Shown piece by piece: positions 16,201 to 23,200 of a DNA stretch of 42,212 nucleotides. The stretch comes from a virus: positions 1-42,212 of IMG/VR virus record IMGVR_UViG_3300037847_004997; one strand, 5' to 3'. Positions within the stretch are counted from its first letter, which is position 1; each line of letters starts with the position of its first letter. The notes beneath the pieces are model-generated. The model made no database searches. It saw only the letters and a program-made list of their open reading frames with translations, and was not told where the DNA came from. The translations under genes were made by a program, and so were the position numbers.

Positions 16201-16885
16201 TTTCACCTTGAAACAATGGGTTTGGATTACTGGCTTTGTAAAGCTTTTTCCATGACCCTTCTCCAAAAGCAATCGCAGCGTCTTTATCATCACCAAACTC
16301 TACAACTTCGCCTCTTTTTTTAGCTTCATTGTATGCTTGCTTCCAAGGTTTATCCATGTATTTAGTAACCCATGTTCCGTCTTTGTCTTGAAATAATGTT
16401 GGGAATCCAACCCAAGAGCCATTAGAAAGCTGTTCTGCTCTCATTAAATGCGTGGAATGTCTAGTGTCTCCGTCTTCGTCTTGATAAGTGTATTGTCCTA
16501 CTCTTGCTTTAGCTTGTGGTGGGTCAATCTTTATGGGATTTAAGTCCAATGAAGAACTTTCTTCTTCCGAAATTAAGGGTGATACCGTAGGAGTATTGCC
16601 GACTTGATTTTTTTTTTCAGGGGGCTGGTTTTCAATTTGTGGTGGTTGGTCTACATTTTTTAGTAATGAGGCATATATCATTTGAATTTTTGCATCGTCA
16701 GCAGCTCCTGAACCAGACTGCATATGAATTGACGGCAATAAAGCTTTAAAGTTTTTGTTGTTTACAAAATTAGCTGCATCACTCTTTGACAAAACTTTTC
16801 CGTTTTGAGCGTACATATCTATTAAAAACTTTTCAGCTTTTGCCTTATCTATAAGTGGGTCCTGTACTGGTGTGTTCACAATCAT
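10256..16885 (-). CDS. Giant virion (ejection) protein, 2209 aa, gp16-like position
   Basis: A 2209-residue protein, last of the late arm. Residues 128-214 contain a conserved phage segment: VGQYTYQDEDGD, STHLMRAE, WVGFPTLFQDKDGTWV, GEVVEFG and AFGEGSWKKLY. Most of the middle is helical and charged. Gly/Ala-rich hydrophobic segments (such as LMYGTVGAVALTRFTQPI and VAYATGLVGVYGLLMGI) could insert in membranes. Size, position after two smaller virion proteins and membrane-active segments suit the T7 gp16 type of internal protein that forms the DNA-ejection channel. No complete lytic transglycosylase or peptidase motif is visible. The frame is intact over 6.6 kb. Confidence 0.65.
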   Translation of the reverse strand: MIVNTPVQDPLIDKAKAEKFLIDMYAQNGKVLSKSDAANFVNNKNFKALLPSIHMQSGSGAADDAKIQMIYASLLKNVDQPPQIENQPPEKKNQVGNTPTVSPLISEEESSSLDLNPIKIDPPQAKARVGQYTYQDEDGDTRHSTHLMRAEQLSNGSWVGFPTLFQDKDGTWVTKYMDKPWKQAYNEAKKRGEVVEFGDDKDAAIAFGEGSWKKLYKASNPNPLFQGEMLFRRSVYGLNNSFISMGEEEAAQVINQRFQAYGIKATPMGIGSDQIMVSMQGEGQPIQLQLYTPSYQSRLAGLNALDPQSKPVETLMKEALVEFQDLLIKGEKVMSENLVSTFSLTPEDRLPDFIARQTANFTQPKDVNTIFLSSLFGRSQDYYFDNGTFNISKYEEDLSNAMVHALNMDGEHDFYSKMEIHLNAFEQFRESPGSDKKYLYEQINQKLGKNVQPLNDRDFQLLLDKDYEIFDIKTTSDLQQKINHLRRDLQAKKITAANSITHLLRATNRYNLFQNATPELMNEFKKMGFNEANVPTDGIKINGRASSYAELLNNIYDYDFVMDVRAGRQTLEVGNGEDYGNLGYYIDQAKGLVAKQESFRFDYPLGESIGAGIENVENWAQSVVFGGQEILVNANYIVYDSLVGMGLKPEQASVLVYGLGGLPGLEHVNPLNPEVFKDIKDRYLPQFEGDIMDSGSVGEFFAKTAEPVGGSVATTALFVLNPKLGMIAVGVSGYGGSLRNYDDLKHGVLEKKKRGEYISPEEQAILDMSGAEKRMLSLLKSGQEVAVTSLFTYKYFKGLMGNKTAMDKMSKTELNKFVTQYTKSFNNGIIKTLNRTFGVDKELLKNELKEEGLIAFNNYMIDVVSGVKEYNQQELNKIMLETGIITTISSYGSGVAIRQLQNPKIRKAGDNIILQNLEVLDGQSGNIHFDHMTKSAEIKLFEERVLKDKRIKDKEKYLQNSLEYQTLLSGLSDIEFQIGKHEQRRAELLLEMTDGDKILFMKNFQRMVALNDVRSNQDASPSARDAAETEMEKLRAETNDMLSKYPSELGIYFAEEVVQNQYKDKAAKQILEEQTNEAKEKGLENFEVKVDYESEEVMIRAGELYLEDIRKGKREANDINSFGTFGVEPIVYNVVSPSERNEFDLNSSINQARQRQVTIGELPLQESPDETKGPIPISQEDDNNKRNASIFNRLENLNKDGNLKNRMGDQFDIFIEYFNDLKDGRVPKFGKVEAMLDAQDIIGKITALAGDSKLKINVGGKSLAALVINFSNYLYASQESYTLDQLLNTIIKDENIRGPLADVVREGLRLSAEAEQLGGLHKKQDKASWIQDYKAWAKDNKHRSKWKHRYKDMGNPNSLENSYEMYLLHMLKRESGELDINGVDLEFIRAKNLILQELDLARKDYESIKGQFSVKKDEYLAKFNTLSTIVNRLELYQANSFADVAKNALPFNLNAIDRIAGRFDGTFDDTKRRMSDYKGNNENQFFYSRGTYTPGFLRNERGIVKNDYLGVSKLEGQVNANNLKDVTRPENLSDELRLDLGMYFDNAYNAYSGVMMDSKAYNNFLILDMVSKSEEFGNLFEDGQVKDMLMIGLQNRLNYFEEQVRDFNRTSIDITSSKGAKLPKLGNLMYGTVGAVALTRFTQPISQFASALAGTSPLIRNDRARNYLRQRSAQFITFTAGYNNGNLSSNFGAMVLDKLGLNSNNGRLSNIYMKSRTGLRNAKRSELSLDLTKNYSPSYYLTAFNLDPNDSKVQKVFKNVLKAGDMAFDKFVNLLASSNETALDLFLANADAAAANTAFEAHYLDYMLSKGEDISDLDAWWQKQNANPNIDAINHADARVSETMRQTSKSGEAGVYMNRNSGTMIDKNVVLTKVLFPFHRFIINAKQDAINAYSILLDPDMPLDQKEMAAARLRGKAAEIITYGGIKNLGNVAYATGLVGVYGLLMGIDDDDIEEWGGVTRFLGENRYGLGLPIIEAAENFDPTNFPEGIPGAESLEAYNQLIGFQNMYTAQDAFGNAISKYELEYENKFSAKKLYSVIESTAKDLISTLQPAPIPDIFEDLIIRELNEGLGTDISEFISADLKKSGTTDGVINMISKNAGYYGIAIESIDGIRRAGQLKDGYLTKSGGAFPDKIGYVTAHNEPMREDLQKATQLLYKLRILAVIAPGPRADIDRYADILERNIDKYFLSSKPDLEYIRLTGNDPRPKK

Positions 16886-16894
16886 AACTGTGTA

Positions 16895-18760
16895 TTAACG
16901 TGCTTTAGTGTATTGAAAAATCGCCATTCCTGTTCTGTTATCTGATTCCTTGAATCCATTGTCTTTTGCCCATTCTCTAAAGTCTTTTAATTCTGACCAC
17001 ATCTTCTGGTACATTTTTTTCAATTGAGAATCGTTAAGTAAATCCGTAGAGGAAGTAAAGTAGTTTTTACTAGTGCTTTCTATTTCTCCTCCATCTTTGC
17101 CTGCAACTGGCTGTATCACTTTCTTATCCTTTTTGGTACCACCAAGAGCGTCACCCATAAGACTAATACTATATCTTACTTCGCCATCAACCACATGCTC
17201 TATAGCTGAAATTTGATTTATATTTTCTATCTCATTTCCTCCTCCATCTATAAACTGCATGTCTTCAAAAACGCTTCCAAAATCTTCATAAGCAAGTAAT
17301 CCAACTCCGCTCAAAGCACTAGGGTCACTGCCCAAGTTTTGATGTAGGTTGTTTAGTTTTGGGAATTGAGAAACATCTATTTTATTTACCTTTCCATTAT
17401 TTTGAAGTTGAACTTCCATTTGACTTATATCCAAACCTTTCCCTGCATCTTGATTATTTTCAATTCTTTGTTGTGCAAGAGAGCTTACAGACATAATATA
17501 GTTTAAACCATCAAGATTACTCGAGAATCCGTCTCCAGATGAATTTAATAACACTTGTGGCACAAAAGAAGATGGCATTGATGGTGTTTTCTTTGTCGGC
17601 TTGCTTGGGTCGGTTGCTTTATCTCTGAACTCCTTATAATCAACATTAAATGAAGTGTAGATTCTGTTACGAATCATACCTCTGACAAGCTCTTTTTGTT
17701 TTTCACTAAGCACTATGTCTCCTTCATTTGTAGACCTAATTAAATCCACTGCATCAGCCTCTGTAAATGTAATTATGTCACCATTTACATCATATAAACC
17801 ACCATAGGCAGCTTGATTTACTGAATCTTTAGCAAGGCCATCAAAACCAGAATGGTGAACAGCTCTCATATTCATTTGGTCGTATGCTATTGACATGAGC
17901 TGGTCATCGTCTAAAGATAAAATTTTGTTTTCAACTGCCGTCATAACATTCTTCATTCCAGCAGGGTCAAAATGCTTTCCATAAATAGAAACTGAACCAA
18001 GTACTTGTCCTGAGCTATATGGTATTAGTTCGTTGGAGGTTGGGTCTATAAAACCTTTTTCACCAATATTTCTTTCAAATTGAGATACAAACTTTTCAGT
18101 ATCAAAAGCCTTATAACTTTTATAGTCATTGTCTACTAACGCGCTTAATGGTTTATTAACTGTTGTAGTAGTTATTTTACCATCAGCTTTATCTCCGTCT
18201 TGTACCTGTGAAGTTACAGCTACATATAATTTACCATCATTACCTCTGAATGGTCGGAATGATTGTTTTGCTACAGTAGGAACCAATTCTTGGTTTTGAT
18301 TCATTACATATACTGTTGGAGCTACATCTTGACTTCTCATTATACCAAAATTGTATTGGTCAAGAGTAAGATTAGATAAACCTCCACCATCTACACCTTT
18401 TCTAATAACTTCATTGTTATCATTAACTTTTGTAAGTAATGCTGATACTTGATTTGCTTCATTTACTGATAAGCTCTTTACATAAGCTGCGTCTCCTCTT
18501 GTGGCGATTCCAGCTCTGTTCTGGTCATGTGTGTTTGAGAGGTTGTTTCTGATAAGGTTAGCAAAACCATAAGTTAGATTATTAAGGTCTGTTGAGTTTG
18601 TAGCTACAAATTTAGAGGCATCAGTTACTTCTTGCAACTGTTCAGCTCTTTCTGCACGAACTTTATTTTTGGCTTCTTGTACAGCTATCTTACCCTGAAG
18701 GTACATGTTAGCTGCACCCTGGTAATCTGCTTCTAATGCTTTATATCTAAATCTGGACAT
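16895..18760 (-). CDS. Putative internal virion/ejection protein, 621 aa (gp15-like position)
   Basis: A 621-residue protein. The N-terminal 60 residues are a helix rich in Ala, Gln and Arg (LEADYQGAANMYLQGKIAVQ...), and the remainder mixes polar loops and beta segments. No catalytic motif is apparent. The gene lies 3 bases after the 251-aa gene and 9 bases before the 2209-aa gene, so the three form one translational unit. The order small Gly/Ala/Gln-rich, medium, giant copies the T7 gp14-gp15-gp16 core operon. Assignment rests on that order, not on sequence similarity I can verify. Confidence 0.5.
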   Translation of the reverse strand: MSRFRYKALEADYQGAANMYLQGKIAVQEAKNKVRAERAEQLQEVTDASKFVATNSTDLNNLTYGFANLIRNNLSNTHDQNRAGIATRGDAAYVKSLSVNEANQVSALLTKVNDNNEVIRKGVDGGGLSNLTLDQYNFGIMRSQDVAPTVYVMNQNQELVPTVAKQSFRPFRGNDGKLYVAVTSQVQDGDKADGKITTTTVNKPLSALVDNDYKSYKAFDTEKFVSQFERNIGEKGFIDPTSNELIPYSSGQVLGSVSIYGKHFDPAGMKNVMTAVENKILSLDDDQLMSIAYDQMNMRAVHHSGFDGLAKDSVNQAAYGGLYDVNGDIITFTEADAVDLIRSTNEGDIVLSEKQKELVRGMIRNRIYTSFNVDYKEFRDKATDPSKPTKKTPSMPSSFVPQVLLNSSGDGFSSNLDGLNYIMSVSSLAQQRIENNQDAGKGLDISQMEVQLQNNGKVNKIDVSQFPKLNNLHQNLGSDPSALSGVGLLAYEDFGSVFEDMQFIDGGGNEIENINQISAIEHVVDGEVRYSISLMGDALGGTKKDKKVIQPVAGKDGGEIESTSKNYFTSSTDLLNDSQLKKMYQKMWSELKDFREWAKDNGFKESDNRTGMAIFQYTKAR

Positions 18761-18763
18761 ATC

Positions 18764-19519
18764 TTAAAAAATACTTTTAAAAAATCCACCAATAGCGCCC
18801 AAACCTTTACCAAGCATTCTAGGAGCAAAACTTACAGCTTTTCCTACATCTGTGTTAAAAAAACCACCACCAGCGTCTCTAATTAATTGCCTTCTTTCTC
18901 CGAAACTTTGACCTTCACTCAAATAATCAGCTCCAATACCATGTTTTTTCATTCTTCTTTGCTGTCTTAGATTCCTTTCAGCTCCTGGTTCATTACCTTT
19001 GTTTGTTTCGTCAAGTTCACTTGCTGCTCCTGCAGACATCATCATACTTCCAAGACCCATGATTGCGCTAGTTTGTGCTTGTTCTCCAGCCTGTATCTGT
19101 GAACGAGCTCTATCTTCAGTGTTTATATCTCTCTGCTCTTGCATCCCTCTTCTAACCTGAAAGTCTTCTGCTTTTTTCATTTCTAAACCAAAAAGCTTAT
19201 CTCCCATAGAAGCCATAACTTGTTGTTGTTGTCCACCTGCTTGTTGTTGTGCATTTTGCATCATAGCAATAGCTTCGCTACCTCCTAAACCAGATGCTAC
19301 ATCTTGTGCTCTTGATTGATTTTGGTTAATCATATTCATCTGCATCTGTTCCATTGCTAAACTTGGCTTTACGTTATCGTATGCGCCTATGCTTAAATCT
19401 TGATACTCAAGCTTGTTTAAGTCTCTTCTTCCTTCGGCAGCTGTTCTGCTACCACTCATAAACCCCTTTACAGCGCCTGCTGCAGATGTTAATAAACCTA
19501 AAGTTGTTAGAAATGCCAT
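18764..19519 (-). CDS. Putative internal virion protein, 251 aa (gp14-like)
   Basis: A 251-residue protein starting MAFLTTLGLLTSAAGAVKGF, a small hydrophobic Gly/Ala helix, followed by a Gln/Met-rich helical region (about 55-140, including QQQAGGQQQQVMASMGD), a second Gly/Met/Ala helix (IMGLGSMMMSAGAA, about 150-165) and a Gly/Phe-rich end. This composition is typical of the small podovirus ejection protein that forms the outer-membrane part of the injection channel (T7 gp14 type). It leads the 251-621-2209 gene set and has a good promoter candidate just upstream. Confidence 0.6.
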   Translation of the reverse strand: MAFLTTLGLLTSAAGAVKGFMSGSRTAAEGRRDLNKLEYQDLSIGAYDNVKPSLAMEQMQMNMINQNQSRAQDVASGLGGSEAIAMMQNAQQQAGGQQQQVMASMGDKLFGLEMKKAEDFQVRRGMQEQRDINTEDRARSQIQAGEQAQTSAIMGLGSMMMSAGAASELDETNKGNEPGAERNLRQQRRMKKHGIGADYLSEGQSFGERRQLIRDAGGGFFNTDVGKAVSFAPRMLGKGLGAIGGFFKSIF

Positions 19520-19538
19520 ATTTTTATTCTAGTTACCA

Positions 19539-19572
19539 CAAATATACAAAATTTACATGTAGCTCTTGACAA
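19539..19572 (-). promoter_or_regulatory. Promoter candidate for the ejection-protein genes
   Basis: On the - strand, TATATTTG (19546 down to 19539) fits TAnnTTTG exactly, and a TTG lies upstream at 19572-19570 with 23 bases between, the upper limit of the flavobacterial -33/-7 spacing. It sits in the 33-base gap ahead of the 251-aa gene. It would allow separate transcription of the three ejection-protein genes. Confidence 0.45.
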
Positions 19573-20278
19573 CCTCGCTGTCTACAGCGAACAACTCAAC
19601 GAAGGAGTTGCTGTCATTTGTCAGTTTTACTTTTGCAAAATAACCTCTAAGACCAAAAGACTCTGCTTCTGGGTTTTTAGCTATGAAACAAAAGTTGCCT
19701 ACACTAGGTGTATTTGTACTTGTGTTTGTTGTTATTATGTTGTCTGTTATAGTAGAAATTGAACCTATAATTTTTGTGCTTCCGTCATTGAAATACAGAA
19801 CATCCGACTCTGATATTTGGTTTGGTATGTTGTCTGTAAATCTATAGCGATTAGCAGTAGGTATTTCTTGCAAATTACCTAATCCTTGTATAGATAATTC
19901 ATTAAAATTTAAAGTATCTGAACTTAATCTTCTAATGTAAGCATGTTTAAATCCTTCTTTGTCTAAGAACTTACCTGCAGGCACAACACCACTTTCTAAG
20001 TCTGTATCTACTGTTGCTGTCCAATTAGAGCTGTTAGTCTCTAACTTTAAATTTTTAAATATTTTTATATCAGATGGGCCTTCATTTACTGCAAACTCTA
20101 CATAGCAACCATATTTTTGATTGTAGAAACTTGTTCTTGCTCCATCATCATGTATGTATAGGTTACCTTCACTAAAAGTGTAAAACCTATTACCTAATCT
20201 TGTCATCCAGTCAGGCTCATAAGAATGGAATGAAGTCCAGCCGTTATTTAATTCGTCAAATGTTATTGTTGTTGCCAT
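19553..20278 (-). CDS. Nozzle/stabilisation protein terminal segment as a separate gene, 241 aa
   Basis: A 241-residue protein beginning ITFDELNNGWTSFHSYEPDW (5-24), then NRFYTF, GNLYIHD, SFYNQKYG and NEGPSDIKIFKNLKLE. This run (F-x-E-x-x-x-G-W-x-S-F-x-S-Y-x-P, then N-x-F-Y-[TS]-F, L-Y-x-H, FY, N-x-x-P-x-x-x-K-x-F-K) is, as I remember it, the block that follows the beta-propeller part inside crAss-like gp10/stabilisation proteins. Here it stands alone. Its first base overlaps the last base of the 1768-aa nozzle gene, so it is coupled to it. It probably assembles with that protein in the tail nozzle. Confidence 0.55.
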   Translation of the reverse strand: MATTITFDELNNGWTSFHSYEPDWMTRLGNRFYTFSEGNLYIHDDGARTSFYNQKYGCYVEFAVNEGPSDIKIFKNLKLETNSSNWTATVDTDLESGVVPAGKFLDKEGFKHAYIRRLSSDTLNFNELSIQGLGNLQEIPTANRYRFTDNIPNQISESDVLYFNDGSTKIIGSISTITDNIITTNTSTNTPSVGNFCFIAKNPEAESFGLRGYFAKVKLTNDSNSFVELFAVDSEVVKSYM

Positions 20279-23200
20279 TATCCATCATCTTTTATGACAG
20301 GCCATGTGCTCCCTGCAGGAGTATAGCCCATGTCGTTTAACATTTTTGTAACCCAATACAGATAATAGTATTCCCACTTATCAAATCTATCTGTTGTACT
20401 GCCTGGTTTGAAAGGAGCTTGACTATCATCTATACTTCCTCCAGTTTTAATTGTATCTTCAATATCAAACTCTACTCTTAAAACATTTTGAGAAAATTCA
20501 GATGACAAGCCGTTTGTTCCTGAATAATTTCCATCTCCGTTAGAAACAGCTTGTAAAAATAGTTTAAAATCATTATCTCCATCGACTTGAAAAACACCAC
20601 CCCTATAATAATTAGAGTTACCAGCATTTTTAGTTGATATAAAATCCTTAAACCCTCCTGTGGGTGGATTCCCAGTTCCTATAACGTCAGTTTCGTAAGT
20701 CGTCGTTCTAGCTTCAGAATCAGTGAAACTGGTGTCATGGTAACCATTCTCTGCTTCATCCTGAAAGACTAACACTATAACATTTTCTGCATCAGAAGGA
20801 AAATTTCCTGCACCTAGCGCTTCTGGTCCTCTTAACGCTTGAAACGTTCTCTCTCTTTGAACAGGAGTGCCCCCTAAATGGTTTGTATTACTAACTGTTA
20901 CATGTGAGTCATACTCTGTAGAGCCATTGTCTGATGACCCAGGCGCATATATATTTTGTATCTCTGCTTTTAAAGAGTTTGAAGCCATTGCATTCAAAGC
21001 GTCTCCTGTATCGTTCATAGAACCAGATGAGTCAAAATAGAAATATATATAAGTATCAACTGTTAAAGCTAAAGCTTGTGTCGAAACAGTACCCACTGCT
21101 TTACATGCCCCATCTCTAGTAACCTCATAGATAAACGAATCATTTAAAGTTGTTCCTTCATTGTGCTGATATGTTATTGTGTTGTCAGAATTAACTGTTG
21201 CTGTTCCTGAAGTAGGAGGTGTTTGAATAGTCAAAGTAAATGGAGAGGGTACTGTGTCGTTTTGTAAGACATCAATAACCACACTACCTCCGTTTGTAAT
21301 TCCTGTTATAGTATCAGGAACTATATTAGGAAGTGCATCCACATAGTTGTAAACTATATATAAGTTATCTGCAGGTGACGATATATCAAAATCAAAGGTT
21401 ATTTTATTTACTTCATTGTCTGAATCAGATTCGCTTGTGTCTATATCAGGGTAGGTTGCTAAAGCTTTTATTTGGTCTACAGTTAGTCCGCTTGCTGGGC
21501 TTATTAAATAACCTAAACTATTACATATATTAAAATCTCCTGTGTGATAGTTTAATTGTTTTACTGAACGGACAGTTATTACGTCTCCGTCTGCAGGAAC
21601 ATAAGTGCTTCCCACATCACCAGTAAATGATTGGTTTCTTGTAAGACCACTTGCTAAAAAAACATCATCTTCAGACCAATGTGCATTTGTTCCTACTTGA
21701 TATTTGTTTTGTATCGTTTGATTCGCCTCATCTGTATCGTTGATAACAATCTGCGTTACTTTTCTTTGTGCTGCTACAGGACAACCAAGTGTTATATCAC
21801 CTGTTGAAGTTGCACCTGAAGTTACTGTTACTGTAGCAGTTGGATGTGTTGAAAGAGCACTTGATGTTACAGGAAAACTAATAGAGCCTGCATTCGCTAC
21901 AAATCCACTTGTACTTGGATATGTTATACCATAATAATCAACTTTTACAGTCCACATCATGGCGCTATTAGACTGAAAGTTATTCCATGAAACAGTAGCT
22001 GTTCCTGGCGTTGTTCCTAACTTATAAACAAAACTGTATGTGGTTCCAGATTCTATTGTTTTTGTAACGATGGAGCCGCAATCATACACTAAAGCTTCGG
22101 CAGGCTTATCATCTGTGTTCATAGACAACACATATTGATGGTGTTTTGGGTCAAACCCACCTACATTATAAGCGTCTTTATACTGCCATAGAGTGTTTTT
22201 AAAATATGATTTCATTCCATAATATGATATTGGTGTAATACCATCATTACCAAGTCTTAAAACAGTTCCTCTGTTTGCATCTGTAAAGTACATTCTACCT
22301 GCGTAAAAAGCAAAACTTTCTGGATTTTCAGAAATACCATATTCACCAGAAAAAGGAACTTCCTGTCCCAAAACAGATTCAATTTTTGTTAAAGATGCGC
22401 TTCCGTCAGCTGAATGTAAAAGTGATTTTCCAAATAAAACTTTTGACACCCTGTCCTCTTGAAATATTATTAAATCCTGCTCACGTGAAAATATTTTTTG
22501 AACACTACCGTAGCTTTGGTCTAAATTTTTTCTAATACCTCTTGATGCATTAAACTCATTGAGCGCATTGTAAGAACTCATTTGGTTTATAGTAGAAGAG
22601 TGAATTAATGTAGTTTCTAGTTTTCTTCTTTTATACCCTTCTAATAAAGCTATATTTGGCCTCAAATCTAAATCTAAAAATGGAGAGTTTCTCTCATCTC
22701 TAATCTGAATACTTTCAACTCCATTTCCAAAAACAAAACAGTTACCTGTTGATAGTGTAAGTTTTGCATCTTGCGACGATGTTTGATTTTGTTTATTTCC
22801 TAAATGGAATCCACCTGCTATTTCAAAACACTCTTCTGTTTCGTAAAAAATTTCTGATTCATTATCGTCTGGGTCTGTTTCAAAAACAATAATACCATTT
22901 ACTAGTATTAATGATATATTAAATTCGCCCCAACCTCTTTCTAGTTTTCTTGTAAACTCTGTGCTTTTAACATTAACAGTATGTCTTATACCATTACCGT
23001 TGCTGTTCGTCGCGCCTTCTGTTCCAAATTGCAAATGAAACTGATTATCAGGGTCTGCATAATATGTTTGGACAACTCCATCAATTTCAGGCTTTTCCCA
23101 TGCTGTTTCAGCTATTAAAAACTTTTCAAAACCAGACATAGTGTCGTCACCTACGTAAGAGTCGCCTGAAACAAATTCTTCATTATAGTATCTTCCATCA

